From the NCBI GenBank assembly GCA_013115125.1, contig JABANN010000013.1:83294-147293 (forward strand): 64,000 bases of DNA, read 5' to 3'. Of the stretch, positions 1-9,622 are shown piece after piece. Each line of letters opens with the position of its first letter. The first letter of the stretch is position 1. The stretch is from Perkinsus olseni (taxonomy: Eukaryota; Perkinsozoa; Perkinsida). Under the pieces are notes generated by a model. That model worked only from the letters and a program-made list of their open reading frames with translations, had not been told where the DNA came from and did not search any database. The position numbers were made by a program, and so were the translations under genes.

Positions 1-431
1 TTCTTGCAGTAAATCTGCTAGTCGTCGGCCTCACGAAAACCAATCATGTTTTCGCTGTTCGGATATGTTGGCATTCGATGTGGATGTAGATTATCTCGCG
101 TTGTGTCATGAGTTTATAAGTCATAGCGCGTCAGTGATCCTCCCCGAGAAATTGCGGATCGATATCGTGTTCGTGGAACCCAGCGCTGTGTGCGAACAGT
201 CGCTGCTTCGACGCCGTCGGACCGACGGATAAGATCCCCAATCCATCGATGCCGGGCACGACCTTGACAGTGATTCAACTCCCAATAATTGCCTACTAAT
301 TGGCCTACCTTATCGTACATTCAGACACCTGCCAGACATCTCACTGATTGAAAGCTTCATGCGCTCACGTAGGAAGCTCCGACGGGTCCGTGTTCTGAGC
401 GCTCGAGTTCTTCATTGCAGTTGAGTCGGTC

Positions 432-2663
432 ATGTTCGTGACAAGGCTTTGGCTGACTCCTGGTATAATAATTCATTCTGTAACTGACGCGATAAGCTTA
501 GAAATGAGAGTTTGATTGAGCTGGATTTTGTGATTAACCTTGGTGCATGAGAACTTCAGAAGGCCTGCTCATACAACTTGGTTGGAGGTTTCACGCGGAG
601 TCAGTCTGAAAGGTTCACAGCGTGATGGAGCGATGGATGTTCCTTTGAGCACGAAGTTTCCACGGAGTCGTTTTTCGGGCGATCTGCTGTACCAAGCAGG
701 AGACGAGGGCGCATGGGGTACTGTTTACATGGTTACTCGCTTGCGAGGGCATGTTGGGCTGGTGGAGCCCATCACCTTCTGGCAGAAGGCTTCTGCTGGT
801 TCCACTCCGCGTATGCAGAGAGCCCGCCGAGCGGAGCCTTGTCTGCGATCTGCCCGGCAAACCATGAGAGCATGGCTCCTCATACGAACGATCGTTATAT
901 GTTGTCAGTTGCCTTGTTTTTCCGGCTCGGTAGGACCCACCATGCTGATAACATGGTTACGCTCCTACCGTGTAGCACTCCTCAACATAGTGTGGCAATC
1001 GTATGCTGTAACAAGCGCCAACAGTCGGAGAAAGGGCATTTCGCTCACCATCTCCTGATGGCAAAAGTCATTTCTATGTAAAACCGAACTCAGCAAGCCC
1101 TGCTACTCACTTCCCACAACCTGGTCTGTATGAAAACGAGCTCTTCGGGGTCCTAATGAAAAACGAAGGCATGAACGATTGTACCCTCACGTTTGCCCAC
1201 GAACGGGATACCCCTGTCAGGCTCGCCTATCTATCCAGTGTTACCTCGAGAATGAGAGCCCCCGGGATGAACTGCTACATCCCCGCTGAGGTTCGTGAAC
1301 TGAACTCCAATGGCCGCTTGCTTCGGAGGTCACTGGGCATCGTACGTCGAAGGTCATTGAGACCATCCGACTTAATGCTCTGTCATTCTATAGAAAGTGA
1401 TCAAATTTGGATGGTATTCCCTAGCGGAGCCGTGCGTATGAGTTGGCGGCCGTTGCCTCCAGAGGTCAGAGTTGAAAATGTGGAATCGTCACCAGTGGTT
1501 GGACAGGTTGAGAATGAGGAGAATGAGGGCGGCTACGACGAGGGCAGCCGAATGGGTATCATCACTGATGAAGGGTTTGACAGGGCCGGAGAATACAACG
1601 GCGTCTTGCTCCCCTCCGTAGAGAACGTGGATGAAGGCCGGCGTAAGAGTGGACATACCCACAATGTTGGGCGTGAAGTCGCAACTAGAGTCATTCAATC
1701 TTCTTTGGATTGTGGCAGCGGTTCGCGACGGACGCGTGATCTCGCTCAATCCTTCCCCACTGACGCCGAGCCTGGTCGTCCGCAAGTGATCTCGCTCTTC
1801 CCGCAAGATCACCGGCGATATCGATGCTATAGCTAATTTCCCACCGGCTGGTTTATATAAAAACGAGACTTTCGGGGCAGCGCTGAAGAATGAGGGGATC
1901 CATAAGTGTACCTTTTCCTTCAAACTCAAGAGGGGTCTATATTCGCCTCCATATGCCAGCATGAATGCCAGCATGATCCCGAGCGAGAGAGGCTCTAATT
2001 TCAACTGTTATGTCCCCGCTTGGAATGGGACGATCCGCCTCATTGGTGACGAGATTCGGAGTATACTGGGTGTAAGACGGCCAAAACTTTCGGAACCATC
2101 CGTCATAAAGCTGTGCCACTCTGTCGAAGGCAACAAAACTTGGATAATACTTCAAAGTGGATCCATTCCCTTGAGTTGGGAGCCCCTGCCATCGGAAGAG
2201 GCAGGGCACGGTAGTAGGTCACCAAGAGTTGGACTTATCCACACGGAGGTTAACGGCGTTGACCGCATGCCAAGTGGGAGAAAGAGGCGTATGGAGTTGG
2301 CGGAGAACCATTCTCGAGATCCTCAGAAGCGAAGCTAAGGCGAATCACGACGGTGGGACAACTCTACGGTGGGTTTCCTTCTGAAGTCTCATCTGAGCCC
2401 GGTGGTGCAGAGGAAACACTATTAGACCGTTCGAGCGCTGAAGAGAGCTCGTCAAATGACCTTGGCCGCAAGGGTTGTCATTAGGATCGCTCTGAGCTTC
2501 TCAGTAACAATAAAGTGCCGCCTTACGCGGGAAGAGCTGAGGACATGTCCAAGAGGAGAAACAGTGGTGTCCCCGGAGTAGACAGCACCACCTCATTACC
2601 ATCGGAAGAGCCTTCGTCCCCCCAAGATTTACTTGATATATTCGAGGACCCGACCGAGAAATA
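432..2663 (+). pseudogene. Unit I: two-domain FPPxGLY family gene, probably decayed
   Basis: I do not recognise this family. Domain 1 (1111-1461) runs from FPQPGLYEN through CTLTF, MNCYIP and LCHSIE to WRPLPPE. Domain 2 (1838-2199) runs from FPPAGLYKN through CTFSF, NCYVP and LCHSVEG to WEPLPSE. The start is probably the ATG at 432, aligned with the unit II ATG at 3308, but that frame stops at about 510. The domain 1 frame opens at 1012 without an ATG, so an intron or insertion lies between. Domain 1's frame ends at 1836, right where domain 2 begins in another frame; an intron 1778-1832 would join them in frame as P-N-F-P-P. After 2335 the frame changes again, and a TAG at 2482 interrupts the tail. 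The tail ends 'SSPQDLLDIFEDPTEK' at 2663, matching the acidic C-termini of the other copies. Broken frames favour a pseudogene; unrecognised introns are the alternative. Confidence 0.55.
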
Positions 2664-3244
2664 ACTTCGACTCGGCTCATAATGAGCCGCTCATTCTAGA
2701 AGTGCCGTCTGCGCAGGCCATCGGCCTCATAATAACCAACCACGCCCTCGTTGTTCCGATGTGTTGGCATTCGCTGTGAGATGTAGAGAATCTCGCGTTG
2801 TGTTATGACTCGTATCTGATGAGTTTGTAGGTCGTAGCGTGCGTAGTGATACTACCGGGGTATTGCGAACCGACATTGGGTACGTTTAACGGTTATACTG
2901 ATTACAGTGTAGCAATGCCACACATCGCTCGGCATCCTCGCCGTCATCATGACGCGCGATAGTCACGACTCGCAGAGACTAGACGGCGGTGCCCGTAGCA
3001 TTTGGCCATCTCTAGCACATGCTGCCAGCTATGTTCCTGGTACTCTATTTTGTTCGGCTGAAAGTCTCACATACGAGTGATCCAACCCTCAGTGATAGTA
3101 ATACTATCATAGTATTATAGTGGGCTGGCAGAGGGTCCAATTTAGCGAGCGCTGAGATACCCCGTCAAATATCTCACGGATTGAGAGATCCGCGCGTTGA
3201 CGCAGGATCGCTGCGTGAACACTTTCCTGCGGCAGGAAGCTTTG

Positions 3245-5830
3245 ATGGACATGTTTTTCAGTGCTCGACTTCTTCTTAGGAAGTTCTTAAGTTTATTTAG
3301 GCACGCCATGTTATTACCAAGGCTTCGGCTGCATCTTGCGATCATTCCCAACCTAGTATGGCCGTCTCACGGACTCATGAGAAGGAACAATGGAAGTTAT
3401 GCTATTCCGGATACAATGGACTCACCGTACCAATTCCTTCGGGAAGGCGAGCATTCCTATGCAAAGCTCCCGTTAGCAGCGAACCAAGGAGACGGCGGTA
3501 TCACGGCTTCGCTCATGACTGGCTTTCCACCGCCTGGGTTGTATGAAAACAGAAATTTTGGAGTGGTTTTGAGAAATGAAGGGCCCCAACAAGGCACTTT
3601 CACCTTCCTCTTCGACGATTATACCTCGTTCGTCTTCCCATATATAAATATGACTCCGAGTGTCAGAGCCTTCACGTATAATTGTTACACCCCTGGTGGG
3701 GCCCTTCAGACTCTATTCACCGGCGGGGCTCTGCGGCGACTATTGGGGATCGAATCCCCAGAGCCCTTCAAACCATCCAATATAAGACTCTGTCGCTCTG
3801 TAGAAGGCGATAGAACATGGATGATAGTTCCTAGTGGATCGGTCGGTTTGAGCTGGAAGCCTCTGCCACTGGAGGAAACACGAAAGGAGCCGAGCACGCC
3901 CGGGAGAGCCGCGGGAACTGAGCGGAATCCTGTGAACTACGATACGGACAATGCTCTAGACACGGATACAATGGCAGACTTGTTCGTGGTATCACCGATG
4001 ACGATGTGGAAAGAGCTCTGGACATCGATACAATACCTGGCGGGTTCGGTGGGGTCACTTATGAGGATGTGGAAAGAGCTCTGGACATCGATACAATAGC
4101 TGGCGGGTTTGGTGGGGTCACTGATGGGGGTGTGGAAAGAGCTCTGGGCGTCGATACAATGGCGGACTTCTTCGGTGTTATAACTGATGAGGGTATTAAG
4201 AAGGCGAGAGAAAACAACACTCCTCCACCCAATGCTATGGAAAATGTGCATCAACGTTTCTCCGGAATATTTGACGGAGTCAGGGGATGGGCTGAGTTAC
4301 CCGACCCTGCGGTCATGTCCCACCAAGTTCCGATTGATGTATCGCCCTTATCGGGGCCCGCTGATATAGGAGGGCAAACACGCTTTGCAGGGATAGTTCG
4401 CTGCGCAGTCAGTGGCAAGCATGGTCACGGAGGCGGTTGCTCGTCCCGTAACGGAGCGACCAGAGCAAGCGAACTAGGGAGCTATCTGGCATAGCTGAAT
4501 TCCCACCGTCTGGTTTGTATGAGAATAGAGCATTCGGCATAGAGGTCGAGATTGAGGGCCCCTCAATGAGGGGATTGATAAATGCACGTTCACATTTCTT
4601 CACGGCCAACGCCATTCTGTCCCCTTTCCGATCTCGTACTCGGGTATGGTGCTGAGCGGAAAGACCCCCTCGTTCAACTGCTTCAACCCGGCTGGTGACC
4701 AGGAGGTTCGGCACCTCACGACGGATGTCCGGCGTATGGTGGGCATCGGAAGACATGAACCCTTGCAACCTTTCGATATAACGTTGTGCCACTCTGTCGA
4801 CGGTGCCGACACTTGGGTGGTCTTTCCTCGACGGTCTTCCCTGACCGTACCTCTTCGTTGGAGTCCACTGCCTGCGGTGGGAAGAGCGGTGAGCGTTGGA
4901 CCAACAAGGTGGGTGGAACACCAAGAGCTGGACAAAATCCATAGTGGGTGGCGTCTACCGCAGAAAGTGAGGAGGAAACGAAAGCGGATGGGTATGGGTC
5001 TCGATGATATCCATGGGAATGAGCTGGGCCATCACAAGTCACTGACTGGTGATGACTGGCAGTCAGGCTTATGGAACGCGAACCCAGGGGCGGCCAAGAT
5101 CCCCCGTCTCATAGAGTCCCCTCGAGGAATGCCCAGAAGTGAGGGAAGTGACAGCGGCTATGAGGCGGACAGTTCTCCGGACATTCTTGCAACAGCAGTG
5201 GCATTCGCTGGAATTACTGAGAAAGATATCGACGAGGAAGGAGCATACAGTAGTGGTTCGTCTCATGCCGAGAACGGTATCAGTCAACCCTCGCCAACGG
5301 CACCCATCGGGGTGCCTGTGCACCCCAATCTCCAACTCGTGCCTCGCAAGGAGCCCCAAGATACAACGTCAATGGGAAGACCTGTGTTCCACACCGATGA
5401 GTCGGATTCGAGAAGGATGTCGGCAAGCGAAGGCACTCCGTCGACTGGAGGAGAGCTAGGGTTCCATCATGCCCAGAACGCTGCGTATACACGCGACTCG
5501 CGAGTCCTCCGACCTCAATCGGAACCTGATGATGGGGAAGGAACGTCGTTTGCATTGCCCAGCCCACAAGAAATCGCAAGCGCGGGACTTGCTAGCGAAG
5601 ACCATCATGGGGATCGCTCGAACCCCGTTCGTACAGGAAGTGGGATGAGCATGGCTTCACCAGCGGTGAAGGTTGATGGGGTCTCTGGAGAAGGGAGCGG
5701 TGGGGAATACTGGAAGAAGCGCACCTCTTCTGCATCACTACAGTGGGGCGATAAGTCGCCTTCTCAGGATTTACTAGGGTTGGATGATGACCCGCTTGAG
5801 GAATACCTGAGGGAACTCTACCGGGTTTAG
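3245..5830 (+). CDS. Unit II: two-domain FPPxGLY family gene with two frame breaks
   Basis: Hypothetical family protein. A hydrophobic, Leu/Arg-rich N-terminus (ATG 3245 or 3308) leads into domain 3 (3524-3873). A linker with about four 20-residue repeats (about 3936-4190) follows, then a tail similar to unit I, domain 4 (4500-4875), a basic stretch (KVRRKRKRMG, NLS-like), about 250 Ser/Gly/Pro-rich residues and an acidic end 'SPSQDLLGLDDDPLEEYL'. An intron 4448-4494 (47 nt, GTAACG...GCATAG) joins the tail to domain 4 in frame. Two breaks remain. Near 3985 one G is missing relative to the later repeat copies. Near 4552 a 14-nt insertion separates VEIE from GIDKCTFTF. These make the copy a likely pseudogene or mark sequence errors. 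Location is unclear: the hydrophobic N-terminus and basic stretch point in different directions. Confidence 0.55.
3936..4190 (+). repeat. 60-bp tandem repeat (about 4 copies) inside unit II
   Basis: The unit encodes V-E-R-A-L-D-I-D-T-I/M-A-G/D-G/F-F-G-G/V-V/I-T-D/Y-E/D-G/D. Copies 2 and 3 (about 3994-4113) are nearly identical; copies 1 and 4 are diverged and resemble each other (TMADLF / TMADFF). Because 60 is a multiple of three, a second frame (W-K-E-L-W-T-S-I-Q) is also open across copies 2-3 until a stop at 4097-4099. Confidence 0.85.
4448..4494 (+). other. Predicted 47-nt intron linking domains 3 and 4
   Basis: The donor GTAACG follows TCG TCC C, and the acceptor is GGCATAG. Splicing makes C+CT = Pro and continues GAA TTC CCA CCG, the domain 4 start, in frame. 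Unspliced, the upstream frame stops at the TAG inside the acceptor. The matching site in unit I (1778-1832) also restores Pro-Asn-Phe-Pro-Pro, though with a poorer donor. Confidence 0.65.
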
Positions 5831-6386
5831 CGATACGGATACGCTCGACGCTATCAGTCGGTCCTCTGCGCGTCAAACGTGCCTCGGAGGCACGTGAAGG
5901 AGGGTCGATGGAGGCACTGTCTACAGCATCCTTTTACATTCAAATTCTATGAGGTGTTCAAAACAATCCGAGAATTGTGTTCATGTTCTTTCCGTGGGAT
6001 GGGTCTCTTTCACAGGTCTCGACTCTTCGAGCTCAACCGGGAGTTGGTTGGCCAGCCCGGATGGTCTTCGTCTATAACTTCAAGCCCAACTGAGCTTTGG
6101 CCGTGTAGCATCACTGCTGAGCTGAGGGTATTGGTCCATGTGGGAAGACTTCAAAGCTGGGAATGACGCTTTCACCGCCCGGGCTGAGCCGCCAGATTTT
6201 GAAACGTGTTGATGGAACGAACTCTGCAGCACTCGTCAACTACATGTATGACGAAAACTACTTGCCGACATGTAGGTGTAGGTGCCGACTCGTGTGCAGA
6301 CTCGATAATCGACTTGAGTTTTTAGTCATACTTTGGCACCCTGTATGAAGAGTTGCGAGTCTAGAGTTGGAGTGTATACCCAGCGA
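5831..6386. other. Intergenic DNA after unit II
   Basis: No gene is recognised. Short open frames show no protein-like composition. The last eight bases (6379-6386, CCCAGCGA) are the left target-site duplication of the adjacent MITE. Confidence 0.5.
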
Positions 6387-6973
6387 CAGGGTGGCTGAAG
6401 GCTGAGGAAGAATCATTCTTCCCTTCCCCAAAAATTCCCGTTTTAGTTCCCGGGAATAATGGCCGGCGTGGAAGGGGACGAATGGACCTCATTTGGGGAA
6501 CTATCATAAAAATCGCCCTTCGCGGCCCTTCGCCCACGAAAACCCAAAATCAAACCCGGAAAACGCTCAGGAACCCTTCTGGCAGCCCTCTTGTCCGCTA
6601 GGCCAGAGAAAATTAGTGTATTCACCTTGGGCCCTGTCATTTTTCATGATTCACCCGTTCGGGGGTGCGCTCATCGCAGAGCGCAAGTACGGGGCCCCCT
6701 AGTATGCCACTCCGCTATCTAGCCTTTTATCATCATCGACACAACCGGTCGGACCGGCGAGGCACGTTTTCATCGTAGCGGAGGCGTTTTATATGAACAT
6801 GTTGGCAACAAAGGCAGGAGTCGCTCAGAAATGAAGGTTCGTCGATATTTCATACATAATTTGTATAATTCCTGAAAAGGCAGATATTATTCCCCGAAAT
6901 AGTTCCTTTCTTCCCTTTCCCGGGGAATATTCCCGGGAACTATGGGAATAATTCCCCATTTTCAGCCACCCTG
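6387..6973. mobile_element. Non-autonomous hAT-type MITE, 587 bp
   Basis: The perfect 13-bp terminal inverted repeats read CAGGGTGGCTGAA at 6387-6399 and its reverse complement at 6961-6973. The element is flanked by identical 8-bp direct repeats CCCAGCGA (6379-6386 and 6974-6981). An 8-bp target duplication plus CAGGG termini is characteristic of the hAT superfamily. Subterminal inverted repeats are also present: AGTTCCCGGGAATA occurs near the left end and, inverted, near the right end, together with other GGGAATA-type motifs. No transposase frame exists inside, so movement would need an enzyme encoded elsewhere. Confidence 0.88.
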
Positions 6974-7347
6974 CCCAGCGAGACGAAGCAGCAAGCACGC
7001 TCATCGAGGCCTCGTTGCAGAGGAATTTCTTTAGAGGAAGCGATGCTGAGGAAGCCCGAGATGCCGAGAATCTGTCGCGCAGCGTATTCACAAAGCGCAG
7101 TCTAGAGTGCGCTTGATGAAGAGCCTCTCTTGAGTACCGCATTTCCGCGACATCGTGACCTGGGCGGGCCCTACAATGAAGAGTCTCTTTGAGAGAGACA
7201 GAGACAGGTGGCTGTTGACATCATTCAAGCCTGGCTACCAACCCAAACATCAACCCTTGCAGCAATAAAGTAGGTACTGATTGCTCAGGAGAGCCACGAA
7301 ACAGGCGCCCACGCGACGTCCTCGCTATTAAAGGATCCGTAATTTCC
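6974..7347. other. Upstream region of the one-domain FPPxGLY gene
   Basis: This begins with the right target-site duplication (6974-6981). No gene is recognised. The direct repeat 'atgaagagcctctcttgag' / 'atgaagagtctctttgag' occurs at about 7117 and 7177. Presumed promoter and 5' UTR of the gene starting at 7348. Confidence 0.4.
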
Positions 7348-9065
7348 ATGCCAACAGTTTCTTCTCAGTTTTTGAACTTCACGGGTTCCGCAACATTGGC
7401 CATAATCGCAACGAGGCTATGGCTGCACTCAACGGCTCTCTTGTACACGGTACGGCGGCCGTGTGCCCTCACTAGTGGACCCAAGAGAGGGCATGGCACA
7501 AAGGATCCCCTCGAGCAAAGGTGGCGATCTCCTGGCCGGGGCGCTACCCCCACCGGAGGCGATGCTGTGGCTGGCTTTCCACCGGCTGGTATTTACAGGA
7601 ACAAGAGGTTTGGCATAGTGGTGGAGATCAAGGGGATTGACAATTGTACCTTCACGTTCAATACAGTTGAATTTACACTTCCATATTCGAGAATGGCCTT
7701 CGACGAATCGGAAGGCACATTCAAGTGTTACATCCCGAATGAAGACGAGGAGATCCACCATCTCGGCAGGGCGCTCAGGCACAAGATCGGTCTCAAGGGT
7801 CGGGAACCTTTAAAGCCTTCCCATGTAAGGTTATGCCATTCTGTTGAAGACGGGAGAACTTGGATGAAGTTCCCTAGCGGGCCCGTCCCCTTGGAAAGAC
7901 GGAAGCCGCTACCCTCATTGAGAAGTGGAAAATTTGGGATTCAACAACCACGGGATGACGGAATAATGCGCACAAGTGGGGATGAGGTTGACCGAGCCGT
8001 CAGGCCGAGGAGTCCATCACAGACCGACTTGGAAGACCGAAAGCGTGCGAAAAGAGCGCTTGATGATTCTCGTGAGACTGTGCTAGGGCGAGCCGAAATG
8101 AAAGAGCCGCCTCGGAAACGGTCAGGAGGGACAGAGATTCCCCGCGATATAACTGCCCATGGCAGTGTGCGGCGTCCTGAGCTCAGTTATATGGGCTACG
8201 CTACGGGCAACCCTCTGGACATACTCGCGATAGCATCCCTGTCGACCAGTGCAGAAAGCTACAAGGAAGGCTCGTCACATTCCGTAGGGATTGTGAATCA
8301 GCCCATCCCGGGGCAATCTGTTGGAGTACCCGCACGGCCTGTGCGCCCCAACCCTGCAGTGGCACCTCACGAGGCGCCTGTGGATGTACCTTCTATGGAG
8401 GCTGTCGCTACCAGTGCTGGCCGAGAGGAAGCAGGAGGAGGACGAGTGAGCGGCACAGAGATGGGTGTTCTTGGAGATGAAAATAGACGACGAAGTGGGC
8501 AGGGCCAGAAGCTTGCCTATGTTAGCCCAAACCGAGCTGTTGAGCTCTCTCAGAATCCTAATGGTATGGCAAAGACCGTTCGGGGGATGACCTGGTGGCC
8601 CCCCGGTGGCCTGCATGATCATACGGTCGATGGCCAGTCAGGAACTTACCCAACTACAGCGAAAACAATGGTCGAACAACCTCACGCTGGCCCATCGGAC
8701 GGAGGGCCAGGAGAGCTCGAGACCCCCGGTTCAGCTCCTTGCAGCACCCTCAAGCTAAGGAAGGATACTTGGACTGCGGCGAGGACAGTGGTATGGACCT
8801 TCTGGCGAGTGAGACTGGATTCCATGAATCCAACAGCGATCATGCGGAGCACTCGAGCCTCATCAACATTGGCAACGAGACGAGACAGGCTACAATGGGA
8901 GCGGAGGTTGATAGCATCTATGCAGCAAGTTCCGGTGGGGAACGCTGGACAGACCGAGTTGCGTCCGATTCTGTGTCGTCGGAGGACGAGTTCTACTTTG
9001 AGGACCTGCTCAAGTGGTTTGAAGACTCAACTCCGGATGGCCCGAGCGACTTCGACAAGATTTAG
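7348..9065 (+). CDS. One-domain FPPxGLY family protein, apparently intact
   Basis: Hypothetical protein of the same family. ATG 7348 is followed by a hydrophobic segment (SATLAIIATRLWLHSTALLY) whose RLWL motif matches the N-termini of units I and II. The domain occupies 7576-7917 (FPPAGIYRN ... CTFTF ... KCYIP ... LCHSVEDG ... RKPLP). Basic NLS-like text (RKRAKRA, PPRKR) and a low-complexity tail resembling unit II ('GYATGNPLDILA', 'SVGVPARP') follow. The reading frame then changes. An intron ending at the TGCAG at 8740-8744 (donor GTCGAA at about 8671) or one at 8637-8734 would join it to an exon ending 'EDEFYFEDLLKWFEDS...DFDKI' at 9065, which matches the acidic C-terminus of the other copies. 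Unspliced, the frame runs on to 9162 and loses all family similarity, so I prefer the spliced model. Role unknown. Confidence 0.65.
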
Positions 9066-9622
9066 ACGTTCACCCGACGCTGCACCTAGGTCGTCTCGCA
9101 GAAGGAAATTTCGCTTCCATCATTCTGGTACGTGTCACCCTGATATAATCCATATTGTGTGAACATCCATCTCACTGTGCATGATATAAAATTAGTTGTT
9201 CACATGTGACGTATCTTGAGCTTGTGATCATGTCCTCGCTAGGAAGGCAGCTACGGGGGCGACAATGTGGTGATCTGTAAACGTGCAACGAGATAATCGC
9301 AAAACCCCGACCACCCGCCTGAGCCAACGGCAGGCAAACCTCTGGGCAAAATCGTTAGGCTGTTGTGAATACTCGGCGAATAATCATTTGGAGCGTAGGC
9401 TACGCTGCGCAGCCCGAGTTTAGCCCATCGCTAATCTGTGGCTATCACGTGCTTGCTGCTGTTAGCGTGGAACCCACCTGTTCGACTCAAGGTGTCCCTC
9501 TGGCAACGCCTTATAAGCCTACGGCCGCCACCTCAACACTCGCTGGTGCGTTGTATAGCATCGGGGTGGGAAAACTCAAAGACCGCGGTGGCGTTCGAAA
9601 CCATTGTCAAAGAGCTGCATAA
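9066..9622. other. Convergent intergenic region
   Basis: This lies between the 3' end of the FPPxGLY gene (plus) and the 3' end of the PARP gene (minus). Short open frames are present, but none looks like protein. No repeat or RNA structure was recognised. Confidence 0.5.

Larger units (their letters stand above)
1..5830 (+). repeat. Tandem segmental duplication (unit I ~18-2663, unit II ~2710-5830)
   Basis: Two head-to-tail copies of the same segment. The left flank at about 18-175 aligns with about 2715-2880: both contain ATGTTGGCATTCG-like text, 'tctcgcgttgtgt.atga' and 'tgagttt.ta.gtc.tagcg'. The block at 330-460 aligns with 3155-3340, including a shared ATG followed by an RL-W/R-L segment. 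Each unit then carries two FPPxGLY domains in the same order, and the first domain in each is followed by related 'ITDEG' text. Unit I has about 500 bp (about 500-1035) with no counterpart in unit II. Divergence is substantial, so the duplication is not recent. Confidence 0.8.

Noticed and set aside
1489-2209. Long minus-strand open frames across unit I
   Set aside because: They are antisense shadows of the FPPxGLY domains, whose plus-strand sequence is conserved across five copies.
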